A stretch of 7,713 nt of DNA, taken from contig JAEEHG010000094.1 in NCBI GenBank assembly GCA_016280695.1, positions 1 to 7,713 on the forward strand. The letters run 5' to 3'. Positions within the stretch are counted from its first letter, which is position 1. The number at the start of each line of letters is the position of its first letter. The stretch is from Solobacterium sp. Its GTDB lineage: Bacteria > Bacillota_I > Bacilli_A > Erysipelotrichales > Erysipelotrichaceae. Shown here piece after piece: positions 1 to 5,668 of this stretch. The notes under the pieces were generated by a model. That model ran no database searches. It saw nothing but the letters and a program-made list of their open reading frames with translations, and had not been told where the DNA came from. A program made the translations under genes and the position numbers.

Positions 1-267
1 GTACAGCAGGCCGCCGAGGGCCGAAGCCGCCAGGGCTGCCAGCAGCGTGATCACCATGCCCACGGCCGGGCTTGGCGAGGCCGTGCTGCTTTCATACAGG
101 AACGCACTGGCCAGGGCCGCGATGCCGCCGATCTGCATGATGCCGGGCACGCCGAGGTTCAGGCCGCCGGCTTTCTGGTTGATCGTTTCCCCGATGCAGC
201 CGTACATGATGACGGTCCCGAAGGTAATGGCCGCCACAAACCAGGAGATAATCTGGGCTGTACTCAT
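1..267 (-). CDS. ABC nucleoside transporter, permease 2 (partial, C-terminus beyond left edge)
   Basis: This is the N-terminal 89 residues of a second inner-membrane permease of a BMP-type nucleoside ABC importer (BPD_transp_2 family). It would pair with the upstream permease to form the translocation channel. The ATG at 265-267 is preceded by AGGAGG at 278-283 with a 10-base spacer. It overlaps the stop of permease 1 as ATGA, so the two are probably translationally coupled. The visible protein begins MSTAQIISWFVAAITFG and contains the family's conserved cytoplasmic stretch around residues 31-50 (GETINQKAGGLNLGVPG, matching the usual GE...RAGv.NLG.eG pattern). Hydrophobic segments lie on either side, at about residues 5-25 and 70-89. 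The reading frame is open to base 1, so the gene is cut by the window and is not itself broken. The family call is firm. Nucleoside specificity is inferred from the operon and its riboswitch. Confidence 0.9.
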   Translation of the reverse strand, partial: MSTAQIISWFVAAITFGTVIMYGCIGETINQKAGGLNLGVPGIMQIGGIAALASAFLYESSTASPSPAVGMVITLLAALAASALGGLLY

Positions 268-1367
268 GCTTCCGGTTCCTCCTTTCTCGCGTGTCCGAAG
301 GAGATGCTGTAGCTGTTGAAGAATTCCGCGCTGAGAATGAAGAACAGGATAATGCCGGTGATGATGTTCGACGCGTATTCATTCAGGCCGAAGTCACTGG
401 AGATCTGGGATGCCCCTTTGCTCAGGAAGACGATAAAGGCTGAAATGATCACCATGGCCAGCGGATTGAACTTGGCCAGCCAGCAGACAATGATGGCAGT
501 AAAGCCGCGCCCGCCGGCGGTTTCCTTGGATATCGTGTGGGATATGCCGGCCACTTCGACAAAACCCGCCAGACCGGCAATGGCCCCGGAGAGCAGGACA
601 TTCCTGCGGATGACTTTCGGGACGTTGATGCCGGCATATTTTGCCGTGGCCACCGATTCACCGACCACTGCCCCTTCATAACCGTGCTTGGAATACTTCA
701 TGTAAACGTAGATAAAGACCGTGACAATGATCACAATCAGCACATTCAGGCCATACTGCAGGCCGCCGACCTGCGGGAACCAGCCGCCCTGTGAATTCAT
801 GTTGATGACCCCGACGGAATGGGAACGCTTCTTATCCCAGAAGTCGACGAAGAATTCCACGAACTGGATGGCAACGTAGTTCATCATCAGGGTGAACAGC
901 GTTTCGTTGGTGTCATATTTGGCCTTGAAAGCCGCCGGCAGATACGACCACAGTGCTCCGGCCAGCGCCGAAACCGCTGCCATCAGGATCAGCAGGACTG
1001 CTGTCGGGACCTTGTTTCCCCAGTAAATCATAAACGCTGCCGTAGTCAGACCGCCGATCAGGATCTGTCCTTCGGCACCGCAGTTCCAGAACCGCATGCG
1101 GAAAGCCGGGGCCAGGGACACGCTGATGAGCAGCAGCAGGCAGGTGTCACGGATTGTGATCCAGGCCCGCCGGCTGGTGCCGAAAGCGCCCTTGACCATG
1201 GATGTGTAGACACTGACCGGATCCAGTTTTGTCACGAAATAAATAAACAGGGCCGAGACCAGCAGCGCGCAGAGCACCGCCGCCAGAATCACAGCTGCCT
1301 TCTGCAGGAGCGCAGGTTCATCCTTCTTTCTGACCCGGATCAGAGGTTCTCTGGTATGTTCTGCCAT
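264..1367 (-). CDS. ABC nucleoside transporter, permease 1
   Basis: A 367-residue integral membrane permease of the BPD_transp_2 family, a channel subunit of a nucleoside importer. I place the start at the ATG at 1365-1367 (MAEHTREPL). It has AGGAGG immediately upstream (about 1375-1380) and overlaps the ATPase stop by one base (TAATG). A longer in-frame start at 1460 would give a charged, non-homologous N-terminal extension inside the ATPase gene. Visible family marks are FWNCGAEGQILIGG (the usual N.GAEGQ box) at about residues 98-111, NETLFTLMMNYVA near the middle, YEGAVVGESVATAKYAGI (the AVG.n..aA.yaGI box), and GRGFTAIIVCWLAKFNPLA near the C-terminal third. Many hydrophobic stretches suit 8 to 10 membrane spans. 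The stop overlaps the start of permease 2 by 4 bases. The substrate is inferred to be a purine nucleoside from the linked BMP receptor and guanine riboswitch. Confidence 0.93.
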   Translation of the reverse strand: MAEHTREPLIRVRKKDEPALLQKAAVILAAVLCALLVSALFIYFVTKLDPVSVYTSMVKGAFGTSRRAWITIRDTCLLLLISVSLAPAFRMRFWNCGAEGQILIGGLTTAAFMIYWGNKVPTAVLLILMAAVSALAGALWSYLPAAFKAKYDTNETLFTLMMNYVAIQFVEFFVDFWDKKRSHSVGVINMNSQGGWFPQVGGLQYGLNVLIVIIVTVFIYVYMKYSKHGYEGAVVGESVATAKYAGINVPKVIRRNVLLSGAIAGLAGFVEVAGISHTISKETAGGRGFTAIIVCWLAKFNPLAMVIISAFIVFLSKGASQISSDFGLNEYASNIITGIILFFILSAEFFNSYSISFGHARKEEPEA

Positions 1368-2890
1368 TATGCTTCCTCCTTCAGATGGGTCATGAGATAG
1401 CCGACTTCTTCTTTTTCTGCCGTGCGGCCGTCCAGCATGCCGTTCATCCGGCCGGAGCACAGCACCATGATCCGGTCACACAGGGCCAGCAGGACATCGA
1501 GGTCCTCACCGACGTAAATGACGGCCACGCCTTTTTTCTTCTGCTCATTGAGCAGGTTGTAAATCGCGTAGGAAGTATTGATATCCAGGCCCCGGACAGC
1601 ATAGGCCGTCATCAGGACCGTTGGTTTGTTGTTGATCTCGCGGCCGACCAGGATCTTCTGCACGTTGCCGCCGGAAAGCCTTCTGACCGGATAATCCAGC
1701 GCCGGGGTAACCACTTCGAGTTCATCCTTGATCTTCATGGCTGTCGCTTCCGGCTGCCGGCGGTGCAGGAACGGGCCCTTCCCCTTCCGGTAGCGCTTGA
1801 GCATGACATTGTCGGTCATGCCCATGTTGCCGACCAGGCCCATGCCGAGCCGGTCTTCCGGTACGAAGGCCAGGTGCAGGCCGTACTGGATGATCTGGCG
1901 GGTGCTGAGGCCGACCAGTTCATGGACACCATGTGCTGTTGAGTTATAGATGACGGAAGAACCGGGATCGCATTTCTGCAGGCCCATGATGGCTTCCAGC
2001 AGTTCTTTCTGACCGGAGCCGGAGATGCCGGCAATGCCGAGGATTTCACCACTGTACAGATCAAAGGTGACATCATCCACCACCTTCTTGCCGTCGCTGT
2101 TCTCCACCGTCAGATGCTTGACTTCCAGCCGCTTGGCCTTGTTTTCGACGAAATCACGGGCAATATCCAGGGTGATCTTTTCGCCGACCATCATTTCAGT
2201 CAGCTTCTGTTCATCGGTTTCCGTCTTCATTACCGTACCGATGTTCTCTCCCTTGCGCAGGACCGTGATCCGGTCGGAGATTTCCATGACTTCGTTGAGT
2301 TTATGCGTAATGATTACAATGGCCTTGCCGTCATCCCGCATATTGCGCAGGATCGTGAACAGCCGGGTGATTTCCTGCGGGGTCAGCACCGCCGTCGGCT
2401 CATCCAGGATAAGGATCTTTGCCCCGCGGTAGAGTGTCTTGACGATTTCCAGGGTTTCCTTTTCGGACACCGTCATGTCGTAGACCTTCTTGTCCAGATC
2501 CATATCGAATCCGTACCGCTGACAGATGTCACCGACTTCCTGCCGGCACTTCTTTTCCGTATTGTCTTTCGGCAGACCGATCAGGATATTTTCCAGCGCG
2601 GTAAAAATATCAATCAGCTTGAAATGCTGATGAATCATCCCGATGCCCAGGTCATAGGCGTCCTTCGGGGATGTGATGGTTACCGGTTTCCCGTCCGCCA
2701 GGATTTCCCCGCTGTCAGGATAATAGACCCCGGAAAGCATATTCATCAGGGTTGTCTTGCCGCTGCCGTTTTCCCCCAGCAGGGAAAGGATTTCCCCATG
2801 ATAAATATCCAGGTCAACGTCCTTGTTGGCGATGATCTTTTTGCCGAAGCGCTTGTTGATGCCGCGCATGGATATGGCAATCCCGTTCAT
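1367..2890 (-). CDS. ABC nucleoside transporter, double ATP-binding subunit
   Basis: A 507-residue cytoplasmic ATPase with two fused nucleotide-binding domains, the normal length and build for BMP/ribose-type importers. Domain 1 (about 4-245) has Walker A GENGSGKTT at 39-47, Q-loop Q88, Walker B ILILDEP ending at 165 with catalytic E164, and switch H196. Its signature is degenerate: TVSEKET around 140-146 replaces the usual SVGMQQR. Domain 2 (about 253-505) has a degenerate Walker A (GISGSGQKE, 288-296) and an intact signature LSGGN (405-409). It has no acidic Walker B pair (VLMTAYAVRGLD) and GED instead of a switch histidine (461-463). Domain 1 Walker motifs plus the domain 2 signature therefore make one competent ATP site. 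The start at 2888-2890 follows an excellent AGGAGGTG (2895-2902). It lies 81 bases downstream of the receptor gene and overlaps permease 1 by one base. Family assignment is very secure. Confidence 0.95.
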   Translation of the reverse strand: MNGIAISMRGINKRFGKKIIANKDVDLDIYHGEILSLLGENGSGKTTLMNMLSGVYYPDSGEILADGKPVTITSPKDAYDLGIGMIHQHFKLIDIFTALENILIGLPKDNTEKKCRQEVGDICQRYGFDMDLDKKVYDMTVSEKETLEIVKTLYRGAKILILDEPTAVLTPQEITRLFTILRNMRDDGKAIVIITHKLNEVMEISDRITVLRKGENIGTVMKTETDEQKLTEMMVGEKITLDIARDFVENKAKRLEVKHLTVENSDGKKVVDDVTFDLYSGEILGIAGISGSGQKELLEAIMGLQKCDPGSSVIYNSTAHGVHELVGLSTRQIIQYGLHLAFVPEDRLGMGLVGNMGMTDNVMLKRYRKGKGPFLHRRQPEATAMKIKDELEVVTPALDYPVRRLSGGNVQKILVGREINNKPTVLMTAYAVRGLDINTSYAIYNLLNEQKKKGVAVIYVGEDLDVLLALCDRIMVLCSGRMNGMLDGRTAEKEEVGYLMTHLKEEA

Positions 2891-2914
2891 GCTTCACCTC
2901 CTGCGTAGTAATAA

Positions 2915-2947
2915 ACATTACAGGCTTCGGGTTGAAGCCTGTAATGT
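2915..2947 (-). promoter_or_regulatory. Intercistronic hairpin between receptor and ATPase genes
   Basis: A perfect inverted repeat: 14-base arms at 2915-2928 (ACATTACAGGCTTC on the plus strand) and 2934-2947 with a 5-base loop. It lies in the 81-base gap between the receptor stop (2972) and the ATPase ribosome binding site (2895-2902). In the transcript the stem is followed by UUAUUACUAC, not a solid U-tract, so it is at best a weak or partial terminator. It could also act as a 3'-end stabiliser of the receptor message. In importers of this kind the binding protein is usually made in excess over the membrane complex, and a leaky barrier here would achieve that. The structure is certain from the sequence; the role is inferred. 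Confidence 0.75.
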
Positions 2948-2971
2948 ATGTCGATACAAAATTGTCTGAAC

Positions 2972-4213
2972 TCAGTTCAGTTCAACGATGCCGTCGATTC
3001 TGGCGGCGAAGTACGGAGCACTTCTGAATTCGGATTCATGGAAGTAACCGTCGATCAGGCACTCTGTTTCCGGCTCGAAGTCAGCGTCGACATCACCCAG
3101 CATGGAAGTCGGTGTGACTCCGCCGATCGTGAATGTGGAAGCGTCAAAGACCTTCAGGTCGCCGGACTTGATCGCGTCGATGACAGCGTCAACTCTTTCC
3201 TGGGTACCTTCGGCGCAGGCTGTGCCGAGCGGTGTGATTTCAACCGCACCGTCGTTGTAGCCGCCGGTCCAGTCAGTCATGATTTCCTCGCCGTTCTTCC
3301 AGCATGTGAAGGCATATGTGTAGAACTTCTCCCAGACGTTGGAAGCGCTGGTCAGGGCGATATCCGGAGCGACATCCAGCATGGAGACGTTATAGCCGAC
3401 AGAGTAAGCTGTGAAGCCGTACTTGTTGTCCTGCATGTTCTTCTGCAGCTGGCTCGGCGCACCGGTGGAGTCGGCGTGCTGGCCGATGATGATGCAGCCC
3501 TGGGACATCAGTTCGTCCGCAACGGTTGCTTCAGCGGTCAGGTCAAACCAGGAGTTTGTATACTTGACGTACATCGAGACGTTGGAAACAACGCTCTTGA
3601 CGCCGAGATAGAATGCTGTGTAGCCGGAAACGACTTCCGCGTACGGGAAGGCACCGACATAACCGATCTTGACGTTGCCGTCCGCGTCCATGTTGGCTTC
3701 TGTGATCAGGCCCTGTTCGGACAGTTCAGCCAGCTTCATGCCGGCCACAACACCGGAAACATATCTGGACTCATAGACCGCCGTAAAGGCATTCTTGAAG
3801 TTGGCAAGACCGGATACAGCTGCTGTATCACCGGTATCCGCAACGAAGGTGACGTCCGGATATTCCTGGGCAGCCTGCTGCATGTAGCTCTGATGACCAT
3901 AGGAATTGGAGATGACCAGGGTCGCACCGTTTTCGATCAGGTCGACAGCGGCGTCATAGCAGCTCTGGTCTTCACCGATTGTGTACTTCCACAGGATGTC
4001 TTCGTCGGCGATGCCCAGGCCCTTGGCAGCCTCACGGATGCCGACCATGTGCGCATAGGTGTAGCCTTCGTTTTCGTCACCGACCAGGATAATGCCGATC
4101 TTGGCATTGCTTTCATCGGCTGCCGGGCTGGCCGGGGCGTTGCCGCCGGAGCTGCAGGCAGTCAGTGCGAGTGCCATGGAGCCGGCCAGCAGGCCTTTTG
4201 CAAATTTGTTCAT
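2972..4213 (-). CDS. BMP-family nucleoside-binding lipoprotein (ABC receptor)
   Basis: A 413-residue extracytoplasmic substrate-binding lipoprotein of the BMP (basic membrane protein / PnrA-like) family, the receptor that hands purine nucleosides to the permeases encoded downstream. The N-terminus is a lipoprotein signal: a basic start (MNKFAKG), a hydrophobic core, and lipobox LTAC with the lipidated Cys at residue 20. A Ser/Gly/Ala/Pro-rich linker runs to about residue 36. The mature fold starts at KIGIILVGDENEGYTYAHMVG (38-58), the typical strand-loop-helix of the family. YVSGVVAGMKLAEL (151-164) matches the conserved y.aG..AG motif, and GQHADSTGAP in the C-terminal half looks like a ligand-region loop. 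At 413 residues it is longer than the roughly 330-360 typical of PnrA-type receptors. The ATG at 4211-4213 has a GGGAAGG-type site upstream (about 4224-4230). Expression should depend on the guanine riboswitch in its leader. Guanosine or inosine as ligand is inferred. Confidence 0.94.
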   Translation of the reverse strand: MNKFAKGLLAGSMALALTACSSGGNAPASPAADESNAKIGIILVGDENEGYTYAHMVGIREAAKGLGIADEDILWKYTIGEDQSCYDAAVDLIENGATLVISNSYGHQSYMQQAAQEYPDVTFVADTGDTAAVSGLANFKNAFTAVYESRYVSGVVAGMKLAELSEQGLITEANMDADGNVKIGYVGAFPYAEVVSGYTAFYLGVKSVVSNVSMYVKYTNSWFDLTAEATVADELMSQGCIIIGQHADSTGAPSQLQKNMQDNKYGFTAYSVGYNVSMLDVAPDIALTSASNVWEKFYTYAFTCWKNGEEIMTDWTGGYNDGAVEITPLGTACAEGTQERVDAVIDAIKSGDLKVFDASTFTIGGVTPTSMLGDVDADFEPETECLIDGYFHESEFRSAPYFAARIDGIVELN

Positions 4214-4244
4214 TGGATTTTTCCTTCCCTTTCCTTATGAAACG

Positions 4245-4289
4245 AAAAGACCTTCTTTGCCAGATGCATCAATTATCTGAAAGAAGATC
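4245..4289 (-). terminator. Intrinsic terminator in the riboswitch leader, just before the receptor gene
   Basis: In the transcript, GATCUUCUUU (4289-4280) pairs with AAAGAAGGUC (4258-4249) over 10 bp with one G-U wobble. Inside it CAGAU (4279-4275) pairs with AUCUG (4265-4261), leaving a 2-base bulge and a 9-base loop. The stem is followed directly by UUUUCGUUUC. It ends about 15 bases before the receptor's ribosome binding site, where a leader terminator would block the whole operon. It sits 75 bases after the aptamer, so it is the best candidate output of the riboswitch, although the antiterminator partner is not obvious. Confidence 0.75.
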
Positions 4290-4293
4290 CGTG

Positions 4294-4312
4294 CGGAGCC
4301 CTGAGGACCCCG
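4294..4312 (-). other. Small GC-rich hairpin in the leader
   Basis: CGGGGUCC (4312-4305) can pair with GGGCUCCG (4301-4294) over 8 bp with two G-U wobbles around a 3-base loop. It lies between the A/U-rich switching hairpin and the terminator. It may act as a spacer or pause element. No U-tract follows, so it is not a terminator. Confidence 0.4.
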
Positions 4313-4320
4313 GAGATTGT

Positions 4321-4350
4321 GTTATTCTATCGCTTACATGACAGAATAAC
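4321..4350 (-). promoter_or_regulatory. Riboswitch expression-platform hairpin
   Basis: In the transcript, GUUAUUCUGUC (4350-4340) pairs with GAUAGAAUAAC (4331-4321): 11 bp with one G-U wobble and an 8-base loop. The 5' arm can instead pair with AUGAUAGAAU in and just after the 3' strand of aptamer helix P1 (4370-4361), since both partners contain GAUAGAAU. That makes P1 formation and this hairpin mutually compatible, and both incompatible with the alternative pairing. This is the expected geometry of a ligand-controlled switch. No U-tract follows (ACAAUCUCC), so it is probably an intermediate element that passes the signal on and not a terminator. Confidence 0.6.
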
Positions 4351-4364
4351 CGGAAAAGGAATTC

Positions 4365-4433
4365 TATCATAGTCCCGGGATTTGCGGCCCCGGGGTAGAG
4401 ACTCCTTCACCGTATCTGAAGGATTATACGATA
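4365..4433 (-). promoter_or_regulatory. Guanine-class purine riboswitch aptamer
   Basis: Read on the minus strand, this 69-nt segment has the full purine-riboswitch layout. Helix P1 is UAUCGUA with UAUGAUA. J1/2 UAUAAU is conserved. P2 CCUUCA/UGAAGG carries loop GAUACGG. J2/3 is GUCUCUAC, with the conserved UCUAC. P3 is 7 bp with loop CCGCAAA, and J3/1 is ACUAUG. The loop-loop contact is supported by GG in L2 and CC in L3. The discriminating base in J3/1 (complement of plus-strand base 4372) is C, as in B. subtilis xpt, which specifies guanine or hypoxanthine; adenine riboswitches have U there. The U equivalent to xpt U51 is also present. Differences from xpt are U to C at a J2/3 position that is flipped out in the known structure, and single U to C changes in L2 and L3. 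It leads the nucleoside importer operon, so ligand is expected to repress uptake. I am sure of the aptamer class and less sure of the switching mechanism. Confidence 0.93.
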
Positions 4434-4446
4434 AAAACACGCTCAA

Positions 4447-4479
4447 ACTATAACATACTTCCGGCCCGGTGACAGGCAA
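4447..4479 (-). promoter_or_regulatory. Candidate promoter of the nucleoside operon
   Basis: Minus-strand TTGCCT (4479-4474) and TATGTT (4457-4452) are separated by 16 bases and could serve as sigma-A -35 and -10 boxes. TATAGT (4452-4447) is a better -10 but lacks a well-spaced -35. Either would start transcription a few bases before the aptamer's 5' end at 4433, as expected for a leader riboswitch. The TATAAT at about 4428-4423 belongs to the conserved aptamer J1/2 and should not be taken as a -10 box. Confidence 0.35.
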
Positions 4480-4499
4480 AAAAGCGCATATGTATGCAG

Positions 4500-4532
4500 A
4501 AAACGAAAAGAAAGCCCTTACAGGGCCTTCTT
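4500..4532 (-). terminator. Intrinsic terminator after the metal-exporter gene
   Basis: In the transcript, AAGAAGGCCCU (4532-4522) pairs with AGGGCUUUCUU (4518-4508): 11 bp with one G-U wobble and a 3-base loop, followed by UUCGUUUUC. It starts 8 bases after the exporter stop codon at 4541 and separates that unit from the nucleoside operon promoter region. Confidence 0.85.
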
Positions 4533-4540
4533 AGTTATTG

Positions 4541-5668
4541 CTAATCCGAAACATCCGCGTCCAGGGTGACCTGCACATCATAGTCCGGATACGCTTCCTT
4601 CAGGTCATTGACAATGCGGCCGAAGATCTCCGTACCGTTTTTCTGGGCAAAATCAATGACGATATCCATGTTCATGATCTTGTCCTCCGTGTTGACATAG
4701 AAGCCATGGGTCTGCAGAACCCCCGGATGGGCAAAGACCAGCTCGTTGACATGATCTTTGATCCGGGTGATTTCCGGATCCAGGGAATTGACGGAGTAGA
4801 TGGATATGCCGGCCAGGATGATGCCCAGTTTGGCAAAAACCTCCCGCTGAATCCGCCGTTCCAGCGTATCGATCTCATAGGCTGTCATGGTATCGGGGAT
4901 TTCGATGTGAACACTGCCGATGGTCTTTTCCGGGCCGTAGGTATGCAGGAACAGATCGTATGCCCCGTTGACTTCCGGGAAACTGCTCACCAGCTGCTTG
5001 ACGGCAACAGAAATATCCTTGTCAATCCGCTCACCCAGGATCTGGCTGATCGTATCCCGCAGCATTTCCAGACCGCTTTTGATGATGATTACGGAAATGA
5101 CTGCACCCAGCCACGCTTCCAGGGACCATCCTGCCTTGATATAGAGCACCGCGGCCACCAGGGTGGATGCCGAGATGATCGAGTCGTTCAGGGCATCACT
5201 GCCGGAAGCGACCAGGGAATCACTCCCCACCTTCTGACCGGTTGCCTTGACATAGCGGCCCAGCAGGATCTTGACCAGCACGCCGGCCGCCACGATGACC
5301 AGCGTAAGGGCAGAATAATCCGGGGTTTCCGGATGGATGATCTTGCGGACACTTTCGGTAAATGATGTGACGCCGGCATAAAGAACGATAACGGAAATAA
5401 TGGCAGCGCTCAGATATTCGATCCGGCCGTAGCCCAGCGGATGTTTCTTGTCCGGGGCCTTGCCGGCCAGTTTTGTCCCGACAATGGTAATAACGGATGA
5501 CAGCGCGTCACTGAGGTTGTTGACCGCATCGAGGACGATGGCAATCGAATTCGACAGCATGCCGACGAATGCCTTGAAACCGGCCAGGAAAATATTGGCC
5601 GCAATGCCGATAATACTGGTCCGGATGATTATCTGATCCCGGCTCTTTGCACTGACGTTCATGTTCAT
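4541..5668 (-). CDS. Cation diffusion facilitator (CDF) metal exporter, probably Mn-type
   Basis: A 375-residue CDF-family transporter, a membrane antiporter that exports divalent metal using the proton gradient. Six spans fit residues 14-200. Span 2 carries D47AVNNLSD54, giving N50-x3-D54, and span 5 carries D158ALND162 (D-x3-D). Zinc CDFs such as YiiP have His in the span 5 site. The N/D + D/D set is the pattern I associate with the manganese (MntE-like) group. The conserved KKHPLGYGRIEYLSA loop is at 74-88. The cytoplasmic part is long: one ZT_dimer-like domain at about 205-295, then a further 80 residues (296-375) with a similar strand-helix pattern. Typical CDFs end near 300. The ATG at 5666-5668 overlaps the upstream stop (ATGA). 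The ATG at 5660-5662 is 6 bases further in and has better spacing from AAGGGG, so the start may be there. Co-transcribed with the YczE-like gene. Metal choice is an inference. Confidence 0.92.
   Translation of the reverse strand: MNMNVSAKSRDQIIIRTSIIGIAANIFLAGFKAFVGMLSNSIAIVLDAVNNLSDALSSVITIVGTKLAGKAPDKKHPLGYGRIEYLSAAIISVIVLYAGVTSFTESVRKIIHPETPDYSALTLVIVAAGVLVKILLGRYVKATGQKVGSDSLVASGSDALNDSIISASTLVAAVLYIKAGWSLEAWLGAVISVIIIKSGLEMLRDTISQILGERIDKDISVAVKQLVSSFPEVNGAYDLFLHTYGPEKTIGSVHIEIPDTMTAYEIDTLERRIQREVFAKLGIILAGISIYSVNSLDPEITRIKDHVNELVFAHPGVLQTHGFYVNTEDKIMNMDIVIDFAQKNGTEIFGRIVNDLKEAYPDYDVQVTLDADVSD

Noticed and set aside
1368..1460. Longer start for permease 1 (31 extra residues)
   Set aside because: It would lie inside the ATPase coding region, adds a charged non-membrane stretch, and ignores the AGGAGG directly before the ATG at 1367.
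819..2908. Plus-strand open frames opposite permease 1 and the ATPase (for example 819-1400 and 2114-2908)
   Set aside because: They overlap strongly conserved genes on the other strand and have no domain or start-site support.
2915..2947. Inverted repeat as an insertion-sequence end or attachment site
   Set aside because: The repeat is a closely spaced stem-loop with no transposase, no target duplication and no second copy in the window.
2948..4240. 430-codon open frame on the plus strand opposite the receptor gene
   Set aside because: It mirrors the receptor gene codon for codon, has no recognisable domain and no convincing ribosome binding site, and runs through the leader terminator. 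It is a by-product of the codon use of the real gene.
4321..4350. Stand-alone intrinsic terminator
   Set aside because: The stem is good but it is A/U-rich and followed by ACAAUCUCC with no U-tract; a better terminator lies downstream at 4245-4289.
4365..4433. Adenine or 2'-deoxyguanosine riboswitch
   Set aside because: The specificity base is C, not U, which excludes the adenine class. J2/3 keeps the U of guanine riboswitches, so the 2'-deoxyguanosine variant is not supported.
4538..5365. 275-codon plus-strand open frame opposite the CDF gene
   Set aside because: Antisense shadow of a clear transporter; its translation resembles no family and is rich in Asp, Gln and His in the way reversed membrane-protein codons usually are.
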